Shown: positions 23,466 to 34,465 of the stretch, piece by piece
Position numbering within the stretch: the first letter of the stretch is position 1
How the letters are laid out: the number at the start of each line of letters is the position of its first letter
Source of the DNA: Dipteronia dyeriana
Taxonomy: Eukaryota; Streptophyta; Magnoliopsida; Sapindales; Sapindaceae
Assembly: GCA_032871835.1 (NCBI GenBank)
Contig: CM065301.1
Span: 77,532,069 to 77,596,068 of the forward strand
Reading direction: 5' to 3'
DNA length: 64,000 bases
The notes under the pieces: model-generated
Told to the model about the DNA's origin: nothing
Seen by the model: only the letters and a program-made list of their open reading frames with translations
The model's database searches: none
Made by a program: the position numbers and the translations under genes

Positions 23466-24660
23466 ATGGCATCAGACAGTGAAGTTGCTGCTAGAGCGGA
23501 GGAGCGAGGGCGTGGACGTGATGAGCAACGTCCCCACGCCAAGCGGAGTAAGTCCAAGGGTCCATCCACGGATGCCTTGGAATATCGGATTGTTGGCTTG
23601 GAGGAAGCTGTATCAGGGATGGAGTCTACCTTGAGCGACGTTGCCGACCGTCTTGATTGCGTGGAGACGGACTATGGCGAAATCACTCAAGCAACCAAGT
23701 CTATCATCCACGAGTTCCAAAAGATCCTCAAAGAGGACCTCACAAGTGAGTTCCGCAACATCCGCAGCTTTGTAGAACAAGAGTTGAGGGCTATTCGCTC
23801 GGAAGTGTCCGATGTTCGCACTGAATGGGCTACACACAAAACTAGCCCAACCGTTGGCTTTACTGCCACCTCTAGCACTAGCACATTGAGTGCCATTCAA
23901 GTGCCCAAGCCAGCAACATACCATGGTACTCGCAATGCCACAGAGGTCGAAAACTTCCTTTTTGGTCTTGAACAATATTTTGAGGCCAAGGGTGCTCGTG
24001 ATGATGCTACCAAGATTGCAAACGCACCCGCATTTCTTCGGGATGCCGCTCAGCTATGGTGGAGACGTAAGCATGGCGACATGGGCAAAGGCATTAACCC
24101 CATCAATACATGGGAAGAGTTCAAGAAGGAACTCAAAAGATAATTTTGTCCCACAAATGCGGAGAAAGAGGCCCGAGGCCGTCTTCGTCGATTGAAGCAA
24201 ACGGGTAGCATTAGGGACTACGTCAAGGAGTTCACTACCCTTTCTCTTGAAATCAAAGACATGTCTGAGAAAGATTCACTCTTCTACTTCATGGATGGTC
24301 TGAAGGATTGGGCAAGGGTGGAGCTAGAAAGGAGAAACGTGCAAGACCTAAACACTGTTATTGCCGAAGCCGAAGCACTCACCGATTACTCCACCCAATC
24401 GAAAGAAAAGAAGGCCACCCAAGGCAAAAGTGGGGGAGATAGATTTGGGCAGAAGAACCAAGGCCGCAAGGATGAGGGACAACGAAAGTCTTTCAACTCG
24501 GACAAACGTAGGCCTAACGAAGGTAAGTCCGAAGCCCCTAAACCTAAGTCTCCTTGTTTCATTTGTGACGGACCGCATTGGGTGAAGGATTGCCCCAAGC
24601 GGAAAACCCTTAATGCCATAATGTCTCAACACGAAGAAAGCCAAGACGGAGGACACGAGA
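23466..24660 (+). pseudogene. gag of element B, one in-frame stop
   Basis: The ATG (MASDSEVAARAEE) lies 33 bp past the primer site. A coiled-coil-like N-terminal half leads to the plant gypsy Gag core (VENFLFGLEQYFEAKGARDDATKI, AAQLWWRRKHGD). A TAA at 24141-24143 follows ELKR. The same frame then continues through [14 protein letters not shown] to a CCHC zinc knuckle ([16 protein letters not shown], about 24556-24603). The stop sits where element C has TAG. Apart from this codon, Gag looks functional. Confidence 0.85.
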
Positions 24661-27600
24661 CAGGTATGGGGTCACTCAGACAGCTTGGTGCACTCAAGAG
24701 CAACAGTGCCCCGTCAACTTCCACCAAGAAAGGGCTCATGTTCGTAAATGCCTCAATCAATGGCAAAGCTGTCCGTGCAATGCTAGATACGGGGGCAACT
24801 CATAACTTTGTCTCCATATACGAGGCCAAGAAGCTAAGCCTCAATATCACCAGTGGAGGAGGCACGATCAAGGCTGTCAACTCACCGGTAAAACCAATCA
24901 CAGGCATTGCCAAGGCTATCCCAGTTGGCCTTGGAACCTGGAGTGGAAAACTTGATTTCTCTGTCGTACCCATGGACGACTTCCAAGTGGTGTTAGGCAT
25001 GGAATTCTTCGATCAGGTGCACGCATTCCCCTTCCCAGCCGGGAACTCCCTCAGCATCCTTGATGGGAGCAAGACTTGCATGGTCCTAGCAGAACGCACA
25101 GCCAAGGCAGAGTCCAAAGCGTTGTCCGCCCTGCAGTTCAAGAGGGGATTGAAGAAGGATCCTAGCTTCCTAGCCACCCTCCGGGAGCTCAACGATGGAG
25201 AAGACCAAATCACTTCCCCAGATCCGATGCCGACCAAGGTCCGAGACATTCTTGGAGAATACAAGGACGTTATGCCAAAAGAGCTTCCGAAAAAGTTCCC
25301 ACCTAGGCGAGAGGTGGATCATCAGATTGAGTTGGAACCCGGTGCCAAGCCTCCCGCCATGGCGCCTTATCGCATGGCACCACCAGAATTGGAGGAGCTT
25401 CGTAAGCAACTCCAAGACTTGCTCGACTCGGGCTACATTCGGCCCTCCAAAGCCCCCTATGGTGCTCCGGTCCTATTTCAGAAAAAGAAAGATGGGACGC
25501 TCCGTATGTGCATTGACTATCGGACCTTGAACAAGATCTCCATCAAGAACAAGTACCCGATACCTCTGATAGCCGATCTCTTTGACCAGCTAGGCAAGGC
25601 ACGCTACTTCTCCAAGTTGGATCTTCGATCAGGATACTATCAAGTGCGCATCGCGGTCGGAGATGAACCCAAGACGGCATGTGTGACAAGATATGGTGCT
25701 TTCGAATTCCTAGTCATGCCATTTGGCCTCACTAACGCACCAGCTACGTTCTGCACCCTTATGAACAAACTCTTCCATCCTTTCTTAGATCGGTTCATGG
25801 TAGTGTACTTGGACGACATTGTGGTGTATAGTCGGACACTCGAGGAGCATGTCCAACACCTCAAGCAAGTCTTCTAAGTACTTCGGGAGAACGAGCTCTA
25901 CGCCAAGTTGGAGAAGTGCTCATTTGGCCAACGAGAGGTGGAGTTCCTCGGCCACCGGATACGGGATGGGAAGCTTATGATGGATGGTGCCAAGGTGAAG
26001 GCAGTGCAAGAGTGGGAACCACCCACCAAAGTACCGGGGTTGAGATCGTTCCTAGGGGCTAGTCAACTATTATCGGCGGTTCATTCAAGGCTACTCAGCC
26101 AAAGCCGCCCCATTGACAGACATGCTCAAGAAGGATAAGGCATGGCAATGGTCCGACAAGTGCCAACTGGCGTTCGAAGAATTGAAGAAGGCCATCTCAG
26201 AAGAACCGGTAATTGTCCTCCCTGACCACACCAAAGCATTTGAAGTACATACAGATGCCTCAGACTTTGCTATTGGAGGTGTTCTTATGCAAGAAGGCCG
26301 CCCAGTTGCCTTTGAAAGCCGCAAGTTAAACGACACGGAGCGGCGATACACTGTCCAAGAAAAGGAGATGACTGTCATCATCCACTGCCTTAGAGTTTGG
26401 CGACACTACTTGCTTGGAGCCACCTTCGTCATAATGACTGACAATGTTGCAACAAGCTACTTTCAGACACAAAAGAAGCTTAGCCCCAAGCAAGCACGAT
26501 GGCAAGATTTCCTAGCAGAGTTCGACTATCGACTATCGACTTGAGTACAAAACAAGTAAGGCCAATGTTGTGGCCGATGCACTCAGTCGGAAATCAGAGC
26601 TTGCAACATTGAGTGCAAGTCAACCGCGAAGCACTCTGATCACCCGCATCAAGGAAGGTCTGCAACAAGATCCTCTAGCCAGGAGCCTGATCAAGCTAGC
26701 CAACGAAGGGAAGACAAGGCGATTTTGGCTAGACGACGGAGTCCTCCTCACTAATGGAGATCGAGTATATGTGCCTAAGTGGGGTAACCTCCGGAAGGAA
26801 ATCATTAAGGAGTGCCGTGATTCCAAGTGGGCTGGTCACCCAGGAATGACACGCACATTGGCGCTCCTCCAAAACTCATATTATTGGCCTCAGATGCGGG
26901 ATGATGTTGACGCTTATGTGCGGACTTGCCTGGTTTGCCAACAAGATAAAGTCGAACAACAACGTCCAGCAGGGTTACTTGAACCCTTACCTATAGCAGG
27001 TAGACCATGGGAGAGCGTCTCTATGGACTTTATTTCCGCACTCCCGAAATCCGAAGGGTGTGGGAGCATCATGGTGGTAATCGATCGGTTCAGCAAGTAT
27101 GCCACCTTCATACCTGCCTCTAGGGATTGTACAGCCGAGGAAGCTGCCCGCCTCTTCCTCAAGCATGTTGTGAAACTATGGGGAGTTCCACAGAGTATAG
27201 TCAGTGATCGTGACCCACGATTCACAGGGAGGTTCTGGACGGAGCTCTTCAAGATGTTGGGGACAGATCTAAACTTCTCAACTAGCTTCCATCCCCAAAG
27301 TGACGGGCAAACTGAGCACTTCAATGGGCTATTGGAGCTATACTTGAGGCATTACGTAAGCGCTCATCAACAAGATTGGGCAAAGTTGCTTGATGTTGCC
27401 CAGTTCTCTTTCAACCTTCAAAGGAGCGAGGCTACCGGCAAGAGCCCATTCGAGATAGTCATGGGGCAACAACCCATGACCCCCCAAGCCATTGCCTCAA
27501 CCTATGGAGGAAAGAGCCCCGCGGCTCACAAGCTCGCTAGAGAGTGGCATGAAGAAGCCGATATCACGCGAGCATGCTTAGACAAAGCCGCCCGGAAAAT

Positions 27601-28099
27601 GAAGAAATGGGCGGATACAAGGAGGAGACACTTGGAGTTTAATGAATGAGACTTAGTGCTTATCAAACTGCTACCCCAACAGTTCAAGGCACTACGCCGA
27701 GTGCACAAAGGGTTGGTGAGAAAATATGAAGGCCCATTTCTTGTCATCAAACGAGTAGGCAAGGTCTCCTACCAAGTCCAACTTCCACCAAGACTCAAGA
27801 TCCATCCAGTCTTCCATGTAAGTTTGATTAAGCCATACCATGCAGATATGGAAGACCTCAGCAGAGGAGAGTCTAAACGGGCGCCAACTGCCGTAGTCAC
27901 CGCATTCGACAAAGACATGGAGTGCATACTGGCGGACCGGGTGATTCGAAGAAGAGGTGTCCCAAATTACACAGAGTACTTGGTGAAATGGAAGAACCTC
28001 CCCGATAGCGAAGCGAGTTGGGAAAGAGGGGATACACTTTGGCAATTCGCCGAGCAAATCCAACGATACAAGGATGAAGGCGCGACGGGGACGTCGTGA
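24661..28099 (+). pseudogene. pol of element B: protease, RT, RNase H, integrase, chromodomain
   Basis: It is in frame with gag. Protease has [13 protein letters not shown] (about 24778-24816). RT has [31 protein letters not shown] and the catalytic [11 protein letters not shown] (about 25800-25830). A TAA at 25875-25877 interrupts after QVF. A one-base insertion near 26055 shifts the frame, and RNase H (26113-26544) follows with [12 protein letters not shown] 7-bp tandem duplication near 26522-26545 shifts the frame again. Integrase (26570-27649) has the H-H-C-C zinc site and the DDE acids in MDFIS, VSDRDPRF and DGQTE. A TGA at 27647 precedes the final segment with FHVSLIKPYH and a chromodomain (YLVKWKNLPDSEASWE). 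The few lesions suggest fairly recent inactivation. Confidence 0.9.
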
Positions 28100-28101
28100 G
28101 C

Positions 28102-28116
28102 TTAAGTGGGGGAGGA
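28102..28116 (+). other. Polypurine tract of element B
   Basis: AAGTGGGGGAGGA immediately precedes the 3' LTR and nearly matches the tract of element C. Confidence 0.85.
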
Positions 28117-28602
28117 TGTCACGGCCCGCCCAATTCTGATCCAAGGAGCCCAAACAAAGCCCAAAGTTAGGCACAAACCCTTGGAATATTCTAGAGTCTT
28201 CTCCACTCATCTAGCAAGGTCAACCTTGGAAGACTCTAGTAACATTCTAGAACTCTCTTGTAAATATCTAAGGTTATGAATACTTGTAGAGAAACCTAGA
28301 TACATGTAGAACATTCTAGAGACTCAATCTCCTAGAGTAGTCTAGAACATTCATGAAGGAGGTGAACCACTATAAATAGGTAGCCCCTCTCATTTGTAAG
28401 GCATCCAAACCAAGAATACTCAAAGCATTGTAAAGCTTTCTCTTAGCAATACACTTTGCCTTATTTTCCTACAAAGCTCTTCTAGTCCTTCTCTAGTCTC
28501 TCTAGCCTTTGAGAGTGATCAAGCAAGGCTTACTTAGCAATCTCGTCCAGAAATTGTCTAAGTGCCGCACGGGTTAGCTGCACAAACTTTAACCCCGTGA
28601 CA
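28117..28602 (+). repeat. 3' LTR of element B
   Basis: It is 486 bp, starting TGTCACGG and ending CCGTGACA. The last 190 bp correspond to the palindromic 5' LTR but with many differences. The U3 region contains the promoter described separately. Confidence 0.92.
28184..28379 (+). promoter_or_regulatory. LTR promoter with heat-shock-element-like motifs
   Basis: A TATA box (TATAAATAG, 28371-28379) is preceded by alternating GAA/TTC units at 2-bp spacing: GAAtaTTCtaGAG (28184-28196), TTCtaGAA (28245-28252), GAAcaTTCtaGAG (28309-28321) and a perfect trimer GAAcaTTCatGAA (28345-28357) ending 13 bp before the TATA box. The consensus for heat-shock factor binding is nGAAnnTTCnnGAAn. Whether the LTR responds to heat is inference. 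Confidence 0.6.
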
Positions 28603-31600
28603 TTCTGCTCTTTTGTATTGATATATATTAATCAAATTAAATACAAAGAAATGGTTCATATATATATATAGTTGTTCAAGCGGTGGTGAAAGCCACCTAT
28701 CTCTCCTCAAGCGGTGGTGTAAAGCCACTTATATTATAACACTCCTCCTTGGATTTTTACTACTTATATTTCAATTTGCTAGGTAAAACCCAATGGGATA
28801 AAAACCTCGGCAATAATATATACAATGATTTTCTGAATCTTGTGGTGTTGGACGTTCTCAAAACTATCTCGTTAAAAACCTTGTCAAAAAAACCCAGTGG
28901 GATAAAACCTGATCGAAGGGAAAAAGAGTATAGTACCAAAATTATTGTTTTCTTCAAAACATTTCTCACATTTATACTCTGCTAAGAAAAACTCAGTGGG
29001 ATAAAAATCTTAGCAATGATATCCATTAATCTGTCATATCAAAGTAATATTTATGATGTTCTTCTGGATCAAGTAACATATATACGATGATTAGTAAGAT
29101 CAAAATAATAGTTACAATGATCTTCTTAATCAAAACAACATATATACGATGATCAACTGGATCAATATAATTTTTATGATGATCTTTATGGATCAAATGA
29201 TTTTTGGGTGTGCTTAGAGAATTGTCTCATTAAAACCTTATTAGAAAACCCAATGGGACAAAAACCTGATTGGAAGGAAAAAGAGTACAATGCACAAATG
29301 TCCCAATATAATTAATATACTTCATTTGATATGCTCCCCCTGATAAAATTCTTTTGAACCAATCTTCTTGATTGCAAGCTGAAGTATATGGATGTTTATT
29401 GCATAAAATAACATCATAAATGACTGGAAGAAATATAAACAAAAACTTGTTTTATGGAATAACATCCATATGGAATCTTTTCAGAATCTTTTCAACATAT
29501 ACTGATCGATAGATAAACATTCCATTTTATCTTCTATGCTCGATCTTCAAGTCGAGACAATATTTATTTTCTCACTTCTTTATGAAGACACATGAGTATA
29601 TAATATGATTTATATCATTATCTTATCGGATATTAACTGAGACAGTTATACTAAATCCGTTCATATTATTATTTAATCCATATAAGGATTTTGTTATTTT
29701 CATCAAATACAAATTACGAGATCTCAATTTACATGCTTCTAGCATTTTTAAATCCTTCATGGATTATAAATATCTGTATTGAGTGAATTATATAGATAAA
29801 TGATTACTACGTATTTCAAACCTTTCAAAGGCAGCAAAATTTATTAAAAATTCGGAACGTAATCGTATTCATTAATAGTGAATACCAAGTTTCTGGAAGA
29901 AATCTTGTACTACGAGTCGTGTCTCATATCTCACGATCTCGTTTTTCTCATTACGCCCGTATAAAGACCCACCAGTATCCAATTAGTATGATATCTCCAT
30001 ATGTATGAAGTACTATTAGTCTAAATACTTTATGTTTGGTTTTTGAAGTCAATTCCTCTTGGATTGCTTCTTTTTATTTAGGTCAATCATGCATTTGTCT
30101 ACAATCATTGATATCATGAAATTCATAATTCTTATTTATAATTTCAGCAGCACTACCGTGTATAAAAATACATCTTCAATGATTGTTTTCTTTGTGATCT
30201 CACATTTCTCTTATGTATAAATTTTTCTCAAATTCTATATTATTGTATCTCTATTGAGATTTCATCCATTTCAATGGATTTAGTCATTTCATAAACTTAT
30301 ATCTCTTTAGATATATCAGACTCTTAAAGAGTTGATTTAGAGAAAGTGAATTTATTTATAACTCGAGTTTTGTTTACTGTCTTGGGATCCCAATAACAAT
30401 ACCTTTTCAAAAATGTTCATAAGCTTATGATATGCATCAGATGATTTATTTGTTGCAATTTGTTTTGATTGTTCTATAGGAACAATTACCCGACGGGAGT
30501 TTATGAGATAGCAAATTATAAAATCTTGTTACCTCTAATATATATGTTAACATATTAATAATTATCTGATAATCAATTATTTCCCGTATTTAAGAGATAC
30601 GGATATTGAAATGAGACACACATATATAAAGAGAACCGAACTGGTATCTCTATTTTGTATATAAGTAACTTTTCATTGACTTCTCTTCTAGAGAAATTTT
30701 CACATTTGAAAATTAATCAATATGATAATATTCAGATTGTACGTAAAATTATAAATTATCAGAAGTTTATATGATCTAATAGAAGATTAATTCAAATTCG
30801 ACATTAATCTCATAATGGTATAGAAACTTTACCTTAGAGCATGTCAGATATGTGATGAGGAGATATACAAGACAACCAAATATCTTAAGAACTGAGTAAG
30901 TCCCTCTATAGAATTTAATAACTGTATCGAAATAATAAAATTATCGTAAATACCTGGAAACATTTGACGAGTGATTCCTCTGATCCATTTTGATTATGAG
31001 TATATATTAAAACTAGATGTTGAACATCTATCCCAGTTGATTTGCAATATTCATCAAATATATTGTAAGTTTAATCAAGTTAATATATCTGAAAAACTAA
31101 TAATCAATATAAGTAATATGACGATGTTTGATAATAAACAAACATGTGATCATCTCATAGATGCATACACTAAAACCATATAATAATGAAAGGGATCATT
31201 TGGTGGATGTTTATATCCACATATATTCCTTGAATTCTTTGTAGAAATTATGAGGATCCAAAACCAACTTTTATAATAAGATGATTTTACTGCTAGTCTC
31301 TTATGTGAACATGCAGTATATAAGTTATCATTCGATAAAGACTTTTCTGATTCTTGAATGGATATCTATGAGAATTTTCAATGATTCTATATATCATTAT
31401 AGATCCCGGGTGACCGATACTGTCACGCCAAAGTATAAACATTTTTGGATATGGGATCTTTTGATTCATAACCGTATCAACATTTACACTCTTAATAATA
31501 GTGTAATATAATCCATATGATAAAGCTCTCGTCTTTTCTATAATGAGTTTATGGTCTGAATCATGAGAAGTAATGAACATATATTCAACATTTTCATTAC

Positions 31601-32963
31601 TTATGGTTTCAATATGATATCCATTCATTAGTATAACTTTGAAATTAAACAGATTCTGTTATATTCTGTTTGAATGATATAAAGTATCAACGATAAACAA
31701 TTTAATACCATCTGGTAATAAGATTGTGGCTATTCTAAAGCCTTTAATCAGATCGGTTGGATCTGATATGATATTAACCTTATATACCCTTGAAATAAAC
31801 ATATTTCTTTATGTTCTATTTGAATAATATCAAGTATCATTTATATATAATTTAGTATTGTTTGATAACAATATCATGACTCTTCCGGACCTTTCTTTCA
31901 GATCTGTTGGATCTGATACATAATTTAGTATTATTTGACAACAATATCGTGGCTCCTCCAGAGCTTTCTATCAGATCCGTTGGACCTAAAAACATTATTA
32001 ACATTTGCTCAGAGCAAAGTCAAATTCATAAAATATATCTGGCTCTACAGAAACTGTATGAATCATTGTACTCTCGTCAAGATGTTTATTTTCCTTATAG
32101 GAATTTTATAGACATTATATGTAATGTCATTTTATATCTTATCTGAAATGATAATAATCTGTCTTTTTTTTTTTTAATATGTTTATTCTGTAAATCATTT
32201 TCTCTTGTCATTTACAAACATCCACTCTTGGGGTATGTTTTGATATCTCATAAATTTAAATATATCCAAATTTACTCTCTTGATATTTCCTCTTTCTAGA
32301 GCAAGTATAAAATGGATAAAATATCATTTACAATTTTAGTATTCGTGATATTAGGATGTTATATCCCTTTTATGATACTCACAACATCATGATGGTTGTG
32401 TAAATCTTTGTTCTCAAATAAATGATACGTTAGGATTTTAAATCTCTTTTACGATACTCACAGCACCCTGATGGATGCGTAAGAATGAAATAAAATATTA
32501 TTTCCAATTTCTTTATTCGATAGGATCTTAAATCATTTTTACTACGATACTTACATCATCATGTTGGATGCGTATGAAATGAATAAAATATTATTTCCAA
32601 ATTCATTTATTCATTAGGATATTAAATCCTTTTTATGATACTCACAACATCTTGTTGGATGTATATATCATTTTCTCAAATGAATGACATATAAATATAT
32701 CACTTCACATATATGAGTAACTTCATATTCTGAACGAGTTTGAAACTCCAGGTTCCAAATAATGAAGTATGACTTTCATATATATAACACTGGATCCAAA
32801 ACTTCAGGTTCTCATCGGTTATCAAAACCGTACAAACTTAAATGTCATAAATCCATAAATTTTAAGTTCTGGTTAGTTGGTCTAGCCTGTCTCATATATT
32901 ATTTACAAGTAAATAATACGAATATTTAAAAAGCATAATAGTTATACAATTATATATGGAGAC

Positions 32964-33300
32964 ATGACCGAAGCCAGTCCTAAGACACGGCCGAAGCCAG
33001 TCCCAAGACACGGCCGAAGCCAGTCCCAAGACACGGCCGAAGCCAGTCCCATATATTACGTAAAAATAAATACTGGATATTTAAACAATTTATTTGAAGA
33101 CACGGCCGGAGCCAGTCCTAAGACACGGTCGAAGCCAGTCCCGAGTCATGGCATAAGCCAGTCTCATATATTGTGTACAAATAAATGCTGAATATTTAAA
33201 CAATTTATTTGGAGACACAACATAAGTCAGTCTGGAGACACAACATAAGTCAGTCATAAAACACAACATAAGTCAGTCCTAAGACACGGCCGAAGCCAGT
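32964..33300. repeat. 23-bp tandem repeats in element D
   Basis: At least three perfect or near-perfect copies of a 23-bp unit (agtcccaagacacggccgaa plus gcc) lie at 32980-33050. Diverged copies (gacacaacataagtcagtc) continue to 33300. A larger repeat that includes an AT-rich spacer (aatatttaaacaatttattt) is superimposed on them. No coding frame follows the period. Confidence 0.8.
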
Positions 33301-33810
33301 CTTATATATCGAGGACATAAGTTCTTCCGATATGAGCATAAAATTAAAACATTTCAGGGACATGAGTTCTCCTGATATGAGCATAAATTTAAAATATTTC
33401 AGGTAAATAAATACAGAATTATATATATGAGTTCCGTTGACGGCATAAACCATCTTGTTATACGGAACTATATATACATATCCAGAATGTTAAGTTATAA
33501 GTAAATTACCTATCGGGTTACTTTTACACAATTGTGTTGGATATCAAGATTTTTCTTCGCACCTGAAAATAAAGTTAATAAAGCTTGAACAAGTCAAAAT
33601 AGTATTTACAAGCAGAATTAGCTGAAACTGATGGCACAGTTGCGTCCGGAACGGTCGAAATAGCTGGAAATAGGTCCGACTCGGTTGAAAACAGGTGAAA
33701 ATTGCACCGAGTTAAACACAAAATATTTATGGACCGAGTTGACTCGGTTAACGGAATATTCAATGACAGTAACGGAATATGCTTGGACAGTAACAGAATA
33801 TTCCCATATG

Positions 33811-33970
33811 GTGACATGGTAAATTGCCGATGTGTCACTGACGTGGCACAATAGACGCTGACGTGGCACGCTAGATGTTGACGTGGTGATGATGTTTCGA
33901 TGACATGGCACGGGTGGCGCTGACGTGTCACGACTGGTCGATGATGTGGCGATTGCGTGGCATGACATGG
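33811..33970. repeat. 20-21-bp repeats with ACGTGGC cores in element D
   Basis: TGACGTGGC or close variants recur at about 33839, 33859, 33879, 33900, 33921 and 33941. The array lies 280-440 bp from the LTR edge in the 5' leader region of the minus-strand element. ACGTGGC is the core of bZIP/ABRE-type sites, but regulatory function is not shown. Confidence 0.65.
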
Positions 33971-34252
33971 CGCTACAGTGTCGTCTTCTTCCTTGGGAAA
34001 TTACAGAAAAAAATCTGGATTTTTTTTTCTTCTTTGACCGACTCTAGAGAGTTCGTTACAGCTCCGTTTGAGACGCGGTCAGTGGCGTCGGAATCTTATT
34101 TCCGAGAGGAACATAACGGTATCCTTCAAAAATTGATTCGAATACTTTGAAATTTTTGGACTCAATGAAAACCAAAACTAAAACTCTCAAGAAATTTTTC
34201 TGGAACAAAATTACTATTCGGTTATGCCTAATCTATACTCGTGCTGATTACG

Positions 34253-34465
34253 TGTTGTGAATAAATGAAAAATCAATTGAAGAAAGATGAACCGAGATTA
34301 GAGAGACGACAGAACAGATCTTCTGCTCTTTTGTATTGATATATATTGATCAAATTAAATACAAAGAAATGGTTCATATATATATATATATATAGTTGTT
34401 CAAGCGGTGGTGAAAGCCACCTATCTCTCCTCAAGCGGTGGTGGAAAGCCACCTATATTATAACA
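34253..34465 (-). repeat. LTR of copia element D (5' LTR in element sense)
   Basis: It is 213 bp. Its partner is split as 22986-23057 and 28607-28741. I count about eight substitutions and one (TA)n length change between the copies, so the insertion is relatively recent. It carries two copies of the 17-18-bp motif CAAGCGGTGGTG-AAAGCCAC. Confidence 0.9.

Larger units (their letters stand above)
23058..28602 (+). mobile_element. Ty3/gypsy chromovirus (element B) nested in the LTR of element D
   Basis: It is 5,545 bp and flanked by TTCT (23054-23057 and 28603-28606). The uninterrupted right LTR of element D shows the same site once, which confirms the 4-bp duplication. The order is an unusual palindromic 5' LTR (23058-23418), primer site, gag, protease, RT, RNase H, integrase, chromodomain, purine tract and 3' LTR (28117-28602). 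The polyprotein is nearly intact, with only a few stops and two small frameshifts, so this is the best-preserved coding retroelement in the window. Confidence 0.93.
28742..34252 (-). pseudogene. Decayed internal region of copia element D
   Basis: Read on the minus strand, a degenerate GAG-pre-integrase phrase (LWRDSIGHPGSIMIYRIIENSH) lies at about 31370-31500. A pol 3' end remnant (YTSACNQEDWFKRILSGGAYQ) lies at about 29320-29385. Between them no frame exceeds about 120 codons. The 3' non-coding part (28745-29280) repeats blocks like CCCATTGGGTTTT, a known habit of copia 3' regions. I find no recognisable Gag, and only traces of integrase and RT. The 5' part (32960-34000) is filled by short tandem repeats. 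Confidence 0.7.
22986..34465 (-). mobile_element. Ty1/copia-type LTR element (element D), split by element B
   Basis: The left LTR is 22986-23057 joined across element B to 28607-28741. The right LTR is 34253-34465 (213 bp). A perfect 5-bp duplication, TTTGC, flanks the whole element (22981-22985, 34466-34470). Read on the minus strand the LTRs start TGTTATAATA and end CACAACA, and the purine tract AAGGAGGAG lies directly before the left-hand LTR (28742-28751). Hence the element runs right to left. A GAG-pre-integrase phrase at about 31370-31500 confirms copia. The internal 5.5 kb is otherwise almost without open frames. With B removed the element is about 5.9 kb. Confidence 0.88.

Noticed and set aside
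26914..27324. Minus-strand frame of 136 codons
   Set aside because: It is an antisense shadow of the element B integrase.
32964..33060. CRISPR-like direct repeats
   Set aside because: There are no unique spacers, the units abut each other, and the context is a plant retrotransposon.
32964..33191. Plus-strand frame with repeated KPVPRHGRSQSQDTAEASP-like units
   Set aside because: It is the translation of the 23-bp minisatellite inside the copia leader, is short, and is on the opposite strand to the element.
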